A stretch of DNA of 64,000 bases from Galaxea fascicularis (taxonomy: Eukaryota; Cnidaria; Anthozoa; Scleractinia; Euphylliidae). Every line of letters begins with the position of its first letter. Position 1 is the stretch's first letter. The position numbers were made by a program, and so were the translations under genes. The notes below the pieces were generated by a model, which searched no databases, had not been told where the DNA came from, and was given only the letters and a program-made list of their open reading frames with translations. The stretch covers positions 5,621,205-5,685,204 of the forward strand of contig OX419338.1 in assembly GCA_948470475.1 (NCBI GenBank), written 5' to 3'. Below, piece by piece: positions 51,001 through 62,059 of this stretch.

Positions 51001-52891
51001 TTTATCCACAAGGCAATGCCACCGAAGGTGCGGCTGTTAAAGGCTACTGTCAAAAGAGGTCTGGGTGCAAGACATACATAGCCTTCATACTTCTCCTTAT
51101 TGTCGTCCTGTTTTCGGTTTTCGTTACAGCCATAGCCAACAAGACGGTAGTTCTAAGGTGAGATGTCTCCAGATTTCAATTAAGACTAACGGCGAATTCT
51201 TGTGGGTTTATCAGTTTTCGAGAATATTTATTGATCTTTTGAGCAAATGTCGAGGTGACATTAGCGTTTCGGTAATTTAGCGAAGGTCGTCGTCACAATC
51301 GAAGTATCGTTCGAATTTGGTATGAAAACTTTAAGGAAAACGCATTTTTCGTTCGCGTCATTGTTACGCACAACTCACGACTTTGTTGTTACGTACGTTT
51401 TGACTTTACTTGGGGCGTTTTTCTTACTAACATATCTCCTTGTTCGGAAACTATCTTTACAACTTTTTAACAGGACTATTTACAGAAAATCTTGAAGTTT
51501 GGTCGTATAGACTGAAGAGAATACATCCTTGGCAATAATGGCTATCTCGCTGGTACAGAACTAGCCTTAAGCGCTCATTTGTTTAATTTCAGATGTGTCC
51601 CATACAATCAGAGAGCTTACGCCCTCGGTTTTCAGTTTATTATCCAGCGGTGTCTTGGGTTCTTGCCTGGTCCTTTACTTTTTGGCGTCATATTTGATAG
51701 CACGTGCCTTGCTTGGGGTGAGAGCTGCGGCAGAAGAGGTAACTGTCAATTTAACGAGATGGAAAAGTTGACAGACCGGCTTGGTTACACAGCCTTCAGT
51801 TTTACAGGTTAGTGCCATGATTGGTCGTCATTGTTGTTTAGTTTTTGTATCTCAATTTTCAACTGCTTATGTGTTTTAGTTTTCGATGCACTTGTTAGTT
51901 AAACTTAGCTCGACACATAAGTAATGTTAAAAACAATTCACGGCGAAAGCAGATTCAAGTTGAACCAATACCCTAAATATCGGCGCAGGAATTCTGATTC
52001 ACAGCGCCACGATTCGGGTTCCGAGAGTTTGACTACAGAGTATGTAGAACTGATGAGGTCCAAGGACAAATATCCGAGTGTATTTTTGAAGCCTAATGGA
52101 CGCTATTTTGGGGTCTGGCTATTGTCTTTATTATCCTTCAAATATTTTTCACCACACGCATTTGGAGAATATCTTCGGATATTCCCCAGTTTTAGCTGGG
52201 GCCTGATCCAGTCCTTCGATGCGTTTCGACCAATCGCGTGCGAGTGAAAATATTTGATGGATTATCAGGGTAATATTACTGATAAGAGGATGGCCCATAG
52301 GAGATAGTTTATCATATTCTGGCGTTCTCGTGTTGTTGGTTCGAACCCTGGCTATACAGCAAAGTTAAGTTTCGGTTTTTTAAACGCTGAAAGTTATTTA
52401 AGTCTTTAAACCGTGACGATGACGGCCTTTTACCTGACACCTATTTACACCTCATCAAAACAAAAGGTCGTTAATTAGTAAGCGTATAAAAGGGTCCTTT
52501 TTGCAACACTAGATCACCCCTGATGAAGACACTAGACAGGAGTGTCGAAACGTTGGGTCGTGAATTGTAACTTTTTAAGTTACATTCATCAATTTTCAAA
52601 CCAGAGTAGCATCAAACCAAGGAACTGTCACCCGCTTCGCAGGATAATTGCTAAATATTTGAATATGGACTGCATTGTGTTTGCGTGCAAATGCCCGTAC
52701 ATTTATCATTCATTCTTTTTTTTCTCACAGGAATCTCCTTTATATTTTATTTTCTGTCATTCTGGTTCTGTAAGCCCACCATTGAAGACGAGAAAATGAG
52801 TAAACAAGAACAACAAGAACTTTCAAACAACGAGGAAGTTCTTAGTGACGATAACGAAAATGTGAAACTCGAGGTGGAGTCAGTTATGTAG
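45014..52891 (+). CDS. SLCO: OATP/SLCO solute carrier, complete, nine coding exons (paralogue B)
   Basis: Exons: 45014-45200, 45585-45776, 46994-47358, 48601-49003, 49613-49790, 50009-50153, 50979-51157, 51593-51807, 52731-52891; 2025 nt, 674 aa plus TAG, all GT-AG and in phase. Like paralogue A it should be a 12-helix, sodium-independent organic anion carrier in the plasma membrane. The acidic N-terminus (about 40 residues) is longer than in A and leads into RYGWRTFRPRVLQ. The OATP signature DPQWIGAWW is at about 258-266. The Kazal-like extracellular loop (about 430-510) keeps the cysteine motifs NCSC, PVCGE, SPCHAGC, NCSC and GYC. The ATG directly follows an acceptor (TTTTCACAG), so a noncoding first exon must lie upstream. 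Exons 2, 4, 5, 6 and 8 have exactly the same length as in A (192, 403, 178, 145, 215 nt) and all phases match. Both copies look intact. Confidence 0.94.
46060..46390 (-). mobile_element. tRNA-derived SINE, copy 2 (minus orientation)
   Basis: The minus-strand head ACCGGTTGGCTCAGTGGTAG has intact box A, and box B is GGGTTCAAACCC. The body is the same as in the copy at 40444-40940, including the AAGACTAGAAAGTCTAACC block. Intron 2 of OATP paralogue B. Confidence 0.75.
46470..46492. repeat. (TTTA)n microsatellite
   Basis: About five TTTA units next to the SINE's upstream side. Confidence 0.85.
46615..46988. mobile_element. MITE abutting the acceptor of OATP-B exon 3
   Basis: The left arm contains CAGGAGCCCATCACTAGGAGC, and the right arm has its complement at about 46933-46965, followed by AACCAAATCC. 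A separate perfect hairpin (ACCTTTCTTTTGTTCTAAAG and complement, 46762-46822) is in the middle. The right end reaches within about 6 bp of the splice acceptor at 46993. Confidence 0.6.
52130..52264. mobile_element. MITE, about 135 bp, in the last intron of OATP-B
   Basis: Inverted ends around ATAATCCATCAAATATTTTC with mismatches, no ORF. Confidence 0.7.
52505..52570 (+). ncRNA. Hammerhead-ribozyme-like core (likely retroelement remnant)
   Basis: CTGATGA at 52520-52526, then (after one extra A) a 6-bp stem GACACT/AGTGTC closing a 7-nt loop, then GAAA at 52547-52550. A two-base stem III, C-loop-G plus the A-U pair, leads to a GTC cleavage triplet at 52557-52559. This order is that of type I hammerheads, including the minimal stem III reported for Penelope-like retroelements. 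Stem I is poor (CAC with GTG across a 2-nt offset), and the extra A after the first core box may reduce or abolish activity. No Penelope reverse transcriptase is nearby. Confidence 0.45.
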
Positions 52892-53670
52892 TCTAAAACC
52901 AAACAAAACTCTTATTTTGAACTTGTTGTTGGGGTCTGGCCACACCAGAAAACATTTTTGCAAACACTTCGCTTTTGATGCAAATCGTAGTTTACTTTCA
53001 CTGCACGAAGATGACGAGGATCACGTTACAGAGGCAAAGTTTTGGCTTCTCAAAGTGATTAAGAAGAGAAAATGTTTTTGAACGAAGTAATTAAGGTTAA
53101 AGCTGTGCTTTACACAAAAGATTCAGTTGTGCCTTTAGATAACACGGCGTTACTGGCATTCCTTAAATGTTTTACCTGGTGTGTAGCTAACCCTAATCAC
53201 AAGTCAACCTTTTAGGCTTGGCCACTTGAAGGATATATTATATATTACAGCCTTGTTGCAAAAGAGTGGTTCCGCATTTCACGCGAAATACTTGTCCAAC
53301 GCGGATGTTGATGTGTATGTTGCGCTGCATTTGATTTGGTAAGAGAAAACTCAGCAATTTGCAAGGTGTGTTTCCTTTATCTCCCACGGAGATAAAGAAA
53401 TTTAGAAGTAGGCCATACCGCTGGTTACGGAGGTCGCACTGTCTTGAAATCTAAACTGAAGTTTTCTTTCAGCCATTTCAGTTCACGCTCTGCACTATTT
53501 ACTATAACCAAATAAGAGTCTTATTAGAAGGTTCACCTTGCATACTTTATGATTAGAATCGTTTTCTTTGGTCCCCAAAACACGAAGTGATATTTGGAGC
53601 GCCAGATGTAGGTAACAGTTGCGCATGCGTCTTTTCACTCGTATCTTTCTCGCGAGCACCTGGCAAATGA

Positions 53671-54010
53671 GTTCCCACGTACGCAACCACGACGGCAACG
53701 GCAACGAAAACGCCACACATTAATGGGTTCACGAGCAATGCGTTTTACATTTTGATACATTTCTTTGTTGTCCTCTGCAAAACGACGACGTGAAATGACT
53801 AAATTTTCGGTTTTCACCATAACAACAAATTTTTCTTTCTTTTTCTTTACTTTCACACCGTTCACAGTAATTTAGACCCTGGACAGTTAGCCAGCATTTT
53901 TTAAGTTAAACAAGTTAAAATAATCCCGGAAGAGTTACAAAAACGGGAAGTTTCATTTTCAAATGACGTTTTCGTTGCCGTCGTCGTCGTCGTTGTGTAA
54001 GGTCCCTGAG
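53671..54010. mobile_element. Degenerate MITE, about 340 bp
   Basis: The left end CCACGTACGCAACCACGACG and the right end, read on the minus strand (GACCTTACACAACGACGACG), are related. Both lead into GGCAACGAAAACG and then unlike interiors. Confidence 0.5.
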
Positions 54011-54960
54011 ATGGACCCGTAATTTGTAGCCATTTGACAGTAGACAGGTAAACGTTACTTTCATTTTCCACTACCAAGTGAACGCCTCCCTCGTATATTT
54101 TTTTACGCACAATTGAGGGCAGTCTTTTATTTTTTTGTACTAGCTATTTCCTAAGGAAATGTTTTCACATTTTTATGCTAAACTAATCGCAGAGACGATT
54201 TGCTTTTCAAGTAAGATCTGACTGAAAAATTTTGAAATTAAGTCTGTGAATGAAATCCTTGAGTCTTGGACTTTATTTAAATGATGCTTGTCCAGTACTA
54301 TGGTACCGTTTATCATGATGGGAAAAAAATCAATTTTTGAGTCGTGCTGACTGAATAAAGAGCTGCTGAGCAGTATTTTTCCGTGTTAGATGGTTCTTTG
54401 CGTTACGTTACCATGCGAGCGGGGACGCGGGCGGCGAACCTGACGGTTGTGGGAGGGGAAAGGGTCAATTGGCGTAAAGAAAAGGAAGGAAACAAGAAGA
54501 GAGTTGAAAAAGTTCTCAATACTGCGCATGCCACATCAAAATTAGGTGGTGGTGATGTTCTCTAAGACAATAACACACAACTGAGGTCAAAAGAAAAGCT
54601 GCTCCACCAGAGTATTCTCGCGCCGCTTTTACTCGGTTGACCTGAAAAGTGCAGTATCTTGTTAGAGAACGTGAGACCATTTCCCAATTGGTTTGGAATA
54701 TAGTATAAACTTGCAAAAACGTTTTAACGTCTGAGAATTAGTGAGTGCAGACACGACACGTGTTTGAAGGAAAATGCAACATGGCGCTGCGGACAATGAA
54801 GTATAACGGGAACTGGATAAATACCACGTGATCACGATTTTTCCGCGTTTATCGTTTGCCGTTTCAATGTGAATGCGAGCAGTTTGTGCAGAAAACTTGT
54901 ATCCTTTTTGATTTTACAAGCCATTAACTGATGTTTACGCTAGTCTTTGGTAGAACAAGC
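54011..54960. other. Intergenic DNA downstream of OATP paralogue B
   Basis: No gene seen. AATAAA occurs at about 54351-54356 and could be a distant poly(A) signal of the transporter. Confidence 0.35.
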
Positions 54961-54962
54961 GG

Positions 54963-55000
54963 CAAACCGCCGACCGGTTAGCTCAGTGGTAGACACTGGA
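54963..55000 (+). mobile_element. Truncated tRNA-SINE head
   Basis: The stretch CCGCCGACCGGTTAGCTCAG matches the heads of the SINEs at 40444 and 46060 and breaks off after about 38 bp. Confidence 0.55.
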
Positions 55001-55329
55001 CGAAAAAATGGATTTTCACCTATAGAAAATGTGTAGTAAATCTGTGGTAAATGCCACATTTACTCACATTTGCTCAAATTTTCTGAAAATCAAAGATCAG
55101 ATTCGGCACAGTTTTACATTGTGGGCAAAGCCGGTAAATGCCACATTTGCCTTAAATTTGGGACAGTGGGAAAACGTACAGATAACATGTTAATTTTCTA
55201 TGCAATTGCTGGATAGTAAATATGATACCAAAACGAAAACTTTGCTAGTACTTTGGCTTGTATTGTAAACTAAGTCAAAATTGTGAGCTTTGATCACGTT
55301 TACAAAGGCATCAAACGAGGGTCAAAAAT

Positions 55330-55810
55330 GTTGTTTGCTTGCTGTTTACTTAGGACGCAAAAGCATACAAACAAGTATTTTTGCGCATTATTTGCTATAA
55401 GTAGGAATGGTGTGTAAAGAAGTATCTTTGCGCTTATTTGCTAAGGATAGGAAAGGCGCGCAAATTCGTATTTTGCGCATATTTGCTTGCGATAGCAGAG
55501 ATGTGCAAACAAGTATATTACATCATATTTCATAAGGATAGCAAAGGCGTGCAAACTAGAATTTTTGCGTGATTTTGCTCGGGATGGTGTAGGCGTGCAA
55601 ACACGTATTTTTGTCCACATTTGGCTAGGATAGCAAAGGCGTGCAAACTAGAATTTTTGCACAATTTTGCTGGGGATAGCATAGGCATGTAAACAAGTAG
55701 GTTTGCAAATTTGGTTAGGAGAGCAAGGTGTGCAGCAAAGTCGTGCAAACTACAATATTTGCACAGTTTTGCCCGGGATAGCCAAGGTGTGCAAACTAGT
55801 ATATTTGTTC
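55330..55810. repeat. Degenerate tandem array, unit about 47 bp
   Basis: About ten diverged copies of a unit resembling TATTTTTGCGCAATTTTGCT followed by AGGATAGCAAAGGCGTGCAAAC. The unit carries no ORF. Confidence 0.75.
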
Positions 55811-57200
55811 ATGTTTTCTAAATGAAGCAAATGAGGTCAAAATATGACAAACGTGATAAAAAAATATGACATTTGCCAAGATAACAAAGATATTCAAAAT
55901 GACAGTTTTGCTTGGAATAGAAGTTATGAATAACAATATCTTTCCCTCATTTTTCTTAGGTGACCTGATAATCACCTTTTCAGTTCCCGTAATTTCATTG
56001 TGATGGACACTCATGCCATACCCTTGACAATTTGTGTTGACTGTATGTTAAATAAGAAAAAAAAATGTCAAATAATAAATTAAACTAAGCAACTTTAATA
56101 ATCTGAACATAAAATTAAAAAAAAACAACAACAACATTAGTTACACATTCTCAACGTTGTCACATTGCTTATTATCACAATAATAATTGCAGATTGAAAT
56201 GGAATTTAAAGAGCTACGGTAAAGATCTTTGGACTGTCCAAGGATTTTATACTAGGAAACCTCAAATCAAGTACCTACGATAGAGTTATTGTCAGTTAAG
56301 AACATTGACCTAGAGTCCTTGGTTGTAAGGAAACACATTTAAGTATTCAGTTGTTCTTTAGATAAATCATAGTTAATAGAGGGGAATGGTTATGAAACCC
56401 GGCAAACATCAAAAGAGCAAACAAAGACGCCAAGATTTATGTTGGAAGGTCCATGACCGTGCACAATCTTCTGTTTTGCGTTCATACACTATGCATGAGT
56501 AACGTCACCAAAACGTTTCTATTGGTTAGTTCCTCGGTCAGTAGTAAACATTGTGTTTTGTGCACAGTCAAGGCCAAAAAAGAGAACAAAAACATAGAAC
56601 AAAGAACTTTGTCGAGTTTCATATCCATTACCTTCTATTGAATGTGGATAGATTGACTGTTGAAAGTAATTACGTGATTGCAAATGCTATGCCAAAAATG
56701 GGGGGTTACTGAGGTTTTTTTAAATGTTGCCATGGTAACCTTTTTAAAAGAAATAAAGGCTGCCTCAGCATACCATAATATTGCTGTCATGTGATACAGT
56801 GTTGTAATGGTGATCCTTCTAATAAGAAGTTTTGAAATGAGTTCCAGCCAATGTAATGGCATGTAAAGGTACACTTAGAGGGACACTGTCATGCCATTTT
56901 AGTAACACACTGCAAATTCAAACAATGCTTTTTGGTTGAAGGCAGCCTCAAAATAATGACAAATTTCATTTAATGACAACTATAATTATAATATATGGGC
57001 AATATTTCAATCTGTATTTGACCACAAATGTCCAAGATATAGTTCTGTGCATTAACTTGAAAAGGTGTTGAGTGAACTTTTTGTTTTCAAGTTTTCACAT
57101 TGCAAAACACATATAAATTCAATAACATAATGGGCTGTTTAAAGGTGAAAGTTATTCAATTTTGACCCTAAATCATTACAAAGCATGTGACAATAGCCCT
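55811..57200. other. Intergenic DNA, nothing identified
   Basis: AT-rich, only short frames. It would include the 3' untranslated part of the minus-strand locus ending at 57201. Confidence 0.4.
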
Positions 57201-60200
57201 TTAGGATGCCAGTTCAGATGGCATTATAGCAAACTCCGGAGCATCATCTGGTGCTTGGCGCATAGATGGTGGTCCTCTTTTCCTTTCCAAAACCATGCCT
57301 GCACTCTTTTGACTCCGCCGCCTTGCAATCTTTCTATTGAGGCGAGCCATTAGATCATTTAATTCTCTGCTCCTCCAAGAAAGGGGTTTAATGCAGAGAT
57401 ATTTCCTTTGCGATCCAGGCTCTGCATCTGACTCACTGCTGTAATCATCCTCCTCCTCCTGTTCTGACACTGACTCCTCGGATGACATGAAGTCCGTTGT
57501 GATGCATGGCAGGTATCTTTGCTACTCCTCTTGTGAGATGGTTGTCGACTCCCGCAGTGCTTTTGCCCGCTTAAGGCGTTTCTGCAAAAAGGTTAAAATC
57601 AACAGACTTATATGTTAATTGCTATTAAACAGTTCAAAACTTAGACCTACCAATGTAAAAGAAAATGCCACTTAATTTACTTAGGAATAATAATGTTTTG
57701 TTTTCATGGATATGATAAGATTAATACTACATGTTGTATTACTGTCGGTGATTATGATATTAATCCAGGCTCGTGCATTCAAAATCTTGGCGTGACGGTT
57801 TGATGGTAAGTTAAGTATGTCTACACATGTCACTAAATTATGTAACACTACTGCTTTTCATCATTTACATAATATTAGGACTCTTAAGAAGTATCTATCG
57901 CACCATTCTTTATTGATTTATTCATGCCAAAAAGCACTATGGACAGTCCTCCATGAATTATTTTACTGATCGATTTCTTATTTCAAGAATAAAAGTAAAG
58001 TAATGAAGATTGATTTTTTGCAGTTTTTAGACAGAGAACTTCACATTTAATTCCTGTGACACTTTCACAAATCAAAATGTATGGAAAGATAATAAAAGTG
58101 CATTCAGAGAAATAAATCTGATCTAATCAGTGTTTTGTAAACACATTAGCATCTAACTTCTGTAATTACCATATTTTTTCTGCTTCTTTTGCGCTGCTCT
58201 TGTTGCACTTGCTCCTTCCTTTCACTGTCATTGTTTTTCTTCTGCCGTTTTTTTTGTTTTGAAGTGGGCACGTATTGCAGCTATTGGAATAGAAATCAAT
58301 ATTTATAAGCTTTAAATTTAACAAAGGAACATGAAGCATTTGAGCTCACATGCAAGTTTGTGAACATATAAATACCTCTGATGGGGGCAGTGGGTGTTGT
58401 GGTGTCAGTGCTACGGACACCTGCAGTTATTTCCAGATTCACAGGTCTGTTCTCTGGATCCGTCAACCTAAAAGAACATTAATAAAAGGAAAATATTCGA
58501 TCTCCATCTATTACTATAGTACTAATTATACTGATCATGATCTGATATATCATTCTAAAATGTAGTCAACTGTTTAATTCAGTCACCATCAGACCACATA
58601 CAAGACAGTGTCCTTAAGGTTTTGGAGGGCCCGCAATTGCAGGAATTTGTTTCAGTCAAACAATCAAGATATTTTTGCCAGGAATGTAGCTGACCAGTTG
58701 AACTGCACTGGTACATATTTGTACCACCCTGGGTGGCTGTCTCACACATTCATTCAAATAAAAACGTTCCCATTGAATATTCTGTTGAAATTTAGATCAA
58801 TTTGGATGTGTGTGAAGAATGTAAAAAGTTAAGAAAACCGTCAACAGTCTAAAACAAGTTACTTTAATCATAATTCTGGATATTTATCTATGCAGCTTCA
58901 ATAAATGCTGTCAAACCAGTTTTGGGAGAACTTTTATACACAACTTTGACCTCATATTGTACTTGCTTTTCTCAAGGCATAACTTAAAGGGATTAATTCA
59001 TGAGCATTTTACAGTTTTTAGCCAATTCTGTGCTAAGGTCATCAATGAATGCTTCTAGTCATTCACATTACATTGTATGACCAATGAAGATTTAACAAAT
59101 GTTATCAAGTAAAGCAAAACATAAATACACACAGTGGGGCTTTAAACATGCCCAGTATTCTAATATAAAACAATACTGACTTACAACATACCCTTTACGG
59201 CATTGGTAGGTGTCTTGACAGGTTCCATACTATGAACACCATTAAGAAGTGCATAGTTGACAGTTTTGTTTATTGGATCAGCAAAGCTGAAAATAACAAA
59301 AGAAAATAATATTATAACTTTAAGAGCTTGAGTTACTGTCTGTTTATAAACACAGTATTACACACTTGTCATCCATTTATGTCTACATTAAAGCTGATCA
59401 CAAGCACTATCCTTTGTAAGATCTCACAAAACTTAAGACCTCAACAGGGCTGTGCTCTAGTGGCGCCCGGTCGCCCCTGGCTCCTTACTTTTGCCATTGG
59501 GCAACCAGGAAATATTAGTTTTTGCACCAAACCTATGTGCTGGGCGCCCTGGATTTCAAGGGTTTAGAGGTTTGGGCACCCAACTACTTTTCTTAGAGCA
59601 CAGCCTTGCTCAAACTTAAAATGTACAATGTCAAGTAAAACTGCTGAATTATTTTCATGAACACTACTGCCTGCAATTTGACTCAATCAATGGTATTAAT
59701 CATGGTCACTCAGCATGGTCTATAAAGTTTAAAGATCAGGCAAAGGCCATTACTGACGATAATAATAATAATAATACACCTGTAATATCATGTACCAAAT
59801 TAAGATCTCGCAATTAAAAATGCTCAAATAAACTGCTGAATTATTTTCGTGAAACCTACTGCCTGCAATTTGGTGAAGGAATATTAATCATGGTCACTCA
59901 GCGTGGTCCATAAAGTTTAAAGATCGGGCAAAGGCCATCACTCACAATATGCACCAAATTAAGATCTCACAATTAAAATCTTCAAGTACAAAACTGCTGA
60001 ATTATTTTCGTGAAAACTACTGCCTGCAATTTGGTTCAACAATATTGAGCTTGGTCACTCAGCATGGTCCATAAAGTTTAAAGATCTGGCAAAGGCGATC
60101 ACTCACAATATGCACCAAATTAAGATCTCACACTTCAAGTAAAACTGCTCAATTATTTTTGTGAAAACTACTGCCTGCAATTTAGTTCAACAATATCAAT

Positions 60201-60676
60201 CGTGGTCACTCAGCATGGTCCATAAAGTTTAAAGATCGGGCAAAGGCCATCACTCACAATAGATGCACCAAATTAAGATCTCACAATTAAAATCTTCAAG
60301 TAAAACTGCTGCCTGCAATTTGGACCATGCTGAGTTACCACAACTTATAGTATTCACGGTCCATGCTACAATTCAAAACCAACGTTGTTTATACAGTGGA
60401 ACCCTGTTTATAAGACCACCACGAACTATTCCATGAAAACTTGATAGCTTTAACAGGGTGTGCCAGATACAAAAATATTAAACTACACAATTAGGAGGAA
60501 GTCGCAATTACAAACTGACTTACTGTGAGCTCTTGCAGCGCAGCGACTGGTGTGGAATTCGGCAGATGAGAAGGAGTAGCTTCAGTTAATCGGCGATTCT
60601 CACGTAGCGTTCCAGCAGTAGATGATGTGGATGCTCTGTCCATTTCCCGCTCTTCTTCATGATCACTCTCCGCCAA
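57201..60676 (-). pseudogene. Unrecognised Ser/Lys/Glu-rich gene, apparently degraded
   Basis: Likely exons, minus strand: about 60676-60524 (ends GAGCTCACA then GTAAGT), 59286-59192, 58467-58376, 58280-58170 and 57581-57201 (stop TAA). The last exon encodes a KRLKRAKALRE helix, an acidic serine block, then a conserved-looking basic tail with WRSRELNDLMARLNRK and RKRGPPSMRQAP. A TAG at 57522-57524 interrupts that frame 19 codons after its acceptor, with an open, coding-like frame on both sides. The exons at 59192 and 58376 are similar (ADPINK/TDPENR) but both have lengths of 3n+2, so they cannot be joined in frame. I recall similar tails in coral proteins that may be mobile-element linked, but cannot name the family. 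Alternatives are a gene with mutually exclusive exons or an assembly error. Confidence 0.45.
59625..60345. repeat. Tandem repeat, about 4.5 copies of 150-190 bp
   Basis: Each unit has AACTGCTGAATTATTTTCGT, CTACTGCCTGCAATTTGG, GGTCACTCAGCATGGTCCAT and AAAGTTTAAAGATC, starting near 59638, 59830, 59993, 60144 and 60305 (last one truncated). It fills an intron of the degraded minus-strand gene. Confidence 0.85.
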
Positions 60677-61291
60677 GGAATTCGAGGAATAAAAGCGGGC
60701 TACAGCTCGTTCTGTAATTATAAGCTGTTGCTGGACGTCCGATTAAATTTAGAATTCCGCTTGAATACGATGCTTACTAGGCTTATTGGGAGGTACCATT
60801 TTCGATGTATTAAACGTACGATAGTAACTAAAGTGGGCTTTCGAAGAACCAGGCGAACGAGAGAAGAGGCGAACTAGCCAGCCGCGTGAATTCAAAAGCA
60901 ACTGAAATCCGTTTCTCTGTCAACACTTTCAGCTTGATCCAATGCAAGGTCAAAGTTTTTTCCACGTGAGAGTCGCGCAGTCGCGCAGGCCTGGCCTGTC
61001 ACCGGATTACCGCTGACTGGCAGTAATTGCGGGGCGTTGTTTATCATTATGAATCCAACAACCAAAGGTACTTAAAGATTTAGAGAAACACAAGGTCATT
61101 AGATTTAAGCGTTAGTTATCATTATGCATTATCTCGCGTGAACCAGTATAAAACTGTAAACAAACTCCAGAACAATCATTGGCTGAAACAGTCTGTGGGT
61201 ACATTATAACCTCATACACAACGTCCCATCTTAATTTTGGCGCTCTTTACATTGTTGCGGCGGGAAAGAGTTGAGTGACTTGTATTATTTC
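60677..61291. promoter_or_regulatory. Spacer between divergent loci
   Basis: About 0.6 kb separates the minus-strand locus at 57201-60676 from the plus-strand ORF at 61292. A shared promoter region is possible from the arrangement alone; no core motif is convincing. Confidence 0.2.
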
Positions 61292-61591
61292 ATGGAAGGC
61301 AATCAAACTGACGGAAGGCCTTTTAAATGGAGAGGAAATATCGCTAGCTAGCGAGCGTCGTCGTATGAGAAATCAAAGAAAGAAGAGGAAAGCAATGACA
61401 AGTATGAACATAAAGCGAATGCAGTCATCGAGGGTCTCGCCGAACGATTGCGGAAAGAAACGAAGCAAAAACAGCGACTGCTTTTCCTTGGACGGAACCA
61501 CTATTTAAAATGGAAGGCAAACAAAGATTTATTACTTCTAAAGAAAAGTACACAACTACTATCTACCTCTCGATTTGGGACGCGGACAAAG
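61292..61591 (+). pseudogene. Divergent ORF interrupted by one UAG
   Basis: From ATG 61292 the frame runs 100 codons to a donor-like AAAGGTAAAG at 61588-61597. It is broken only by TAG at codon 20 (61349-61351). The part after the stop is Lys/Glu/Leu-rich and could form a coiled coil (EGLAERLRKETKQKQRLL). A second frame over the same DNA (61275-61508) is also open and very basic, so the coding frame is uncertain and it may be no gene at all. Confidence 0.25.
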
Positions 61592-62059
61592 GTAAAGGTG
61601 ATGTCCAGTCTGTGCTGCGCACTCTAAAGAATTTGTTTACGTTTTCGTTTTGATTTAAGTAAGACGTCACAAAGTGTAACATTTCGAAACTACTTACATG
61701 GAATTAATTCAAAGTTTCATATCTTTTGGATGTGAAGCGTTGGGAATAGATTTTAAAATGCTTGGAAGGGTAGGTAAGCGGTACGTAACCAATCAATTCG
61801 CATCCCATCATTTGAGGCTCATAGACACTGAATCAAAACAAAAACGTAAATAAACTGTTATTTCGTCAGCAGTTGTTACCATGGCAACAGTAGTTGAGGG
61901 TTATTCAGAGGCACATTTAAACTTCTGGCACCCCAATTTTTGAACATGACCTTTTAGGCTTATGTTGAAAAAAATGTACAAGCAAATAAGGTCTATTCAT
62001 TTCGGTGAATGTTGCATTTTGTAGGCAGACATCAAAAGTCTAAATGAGTTCTGTATGTA

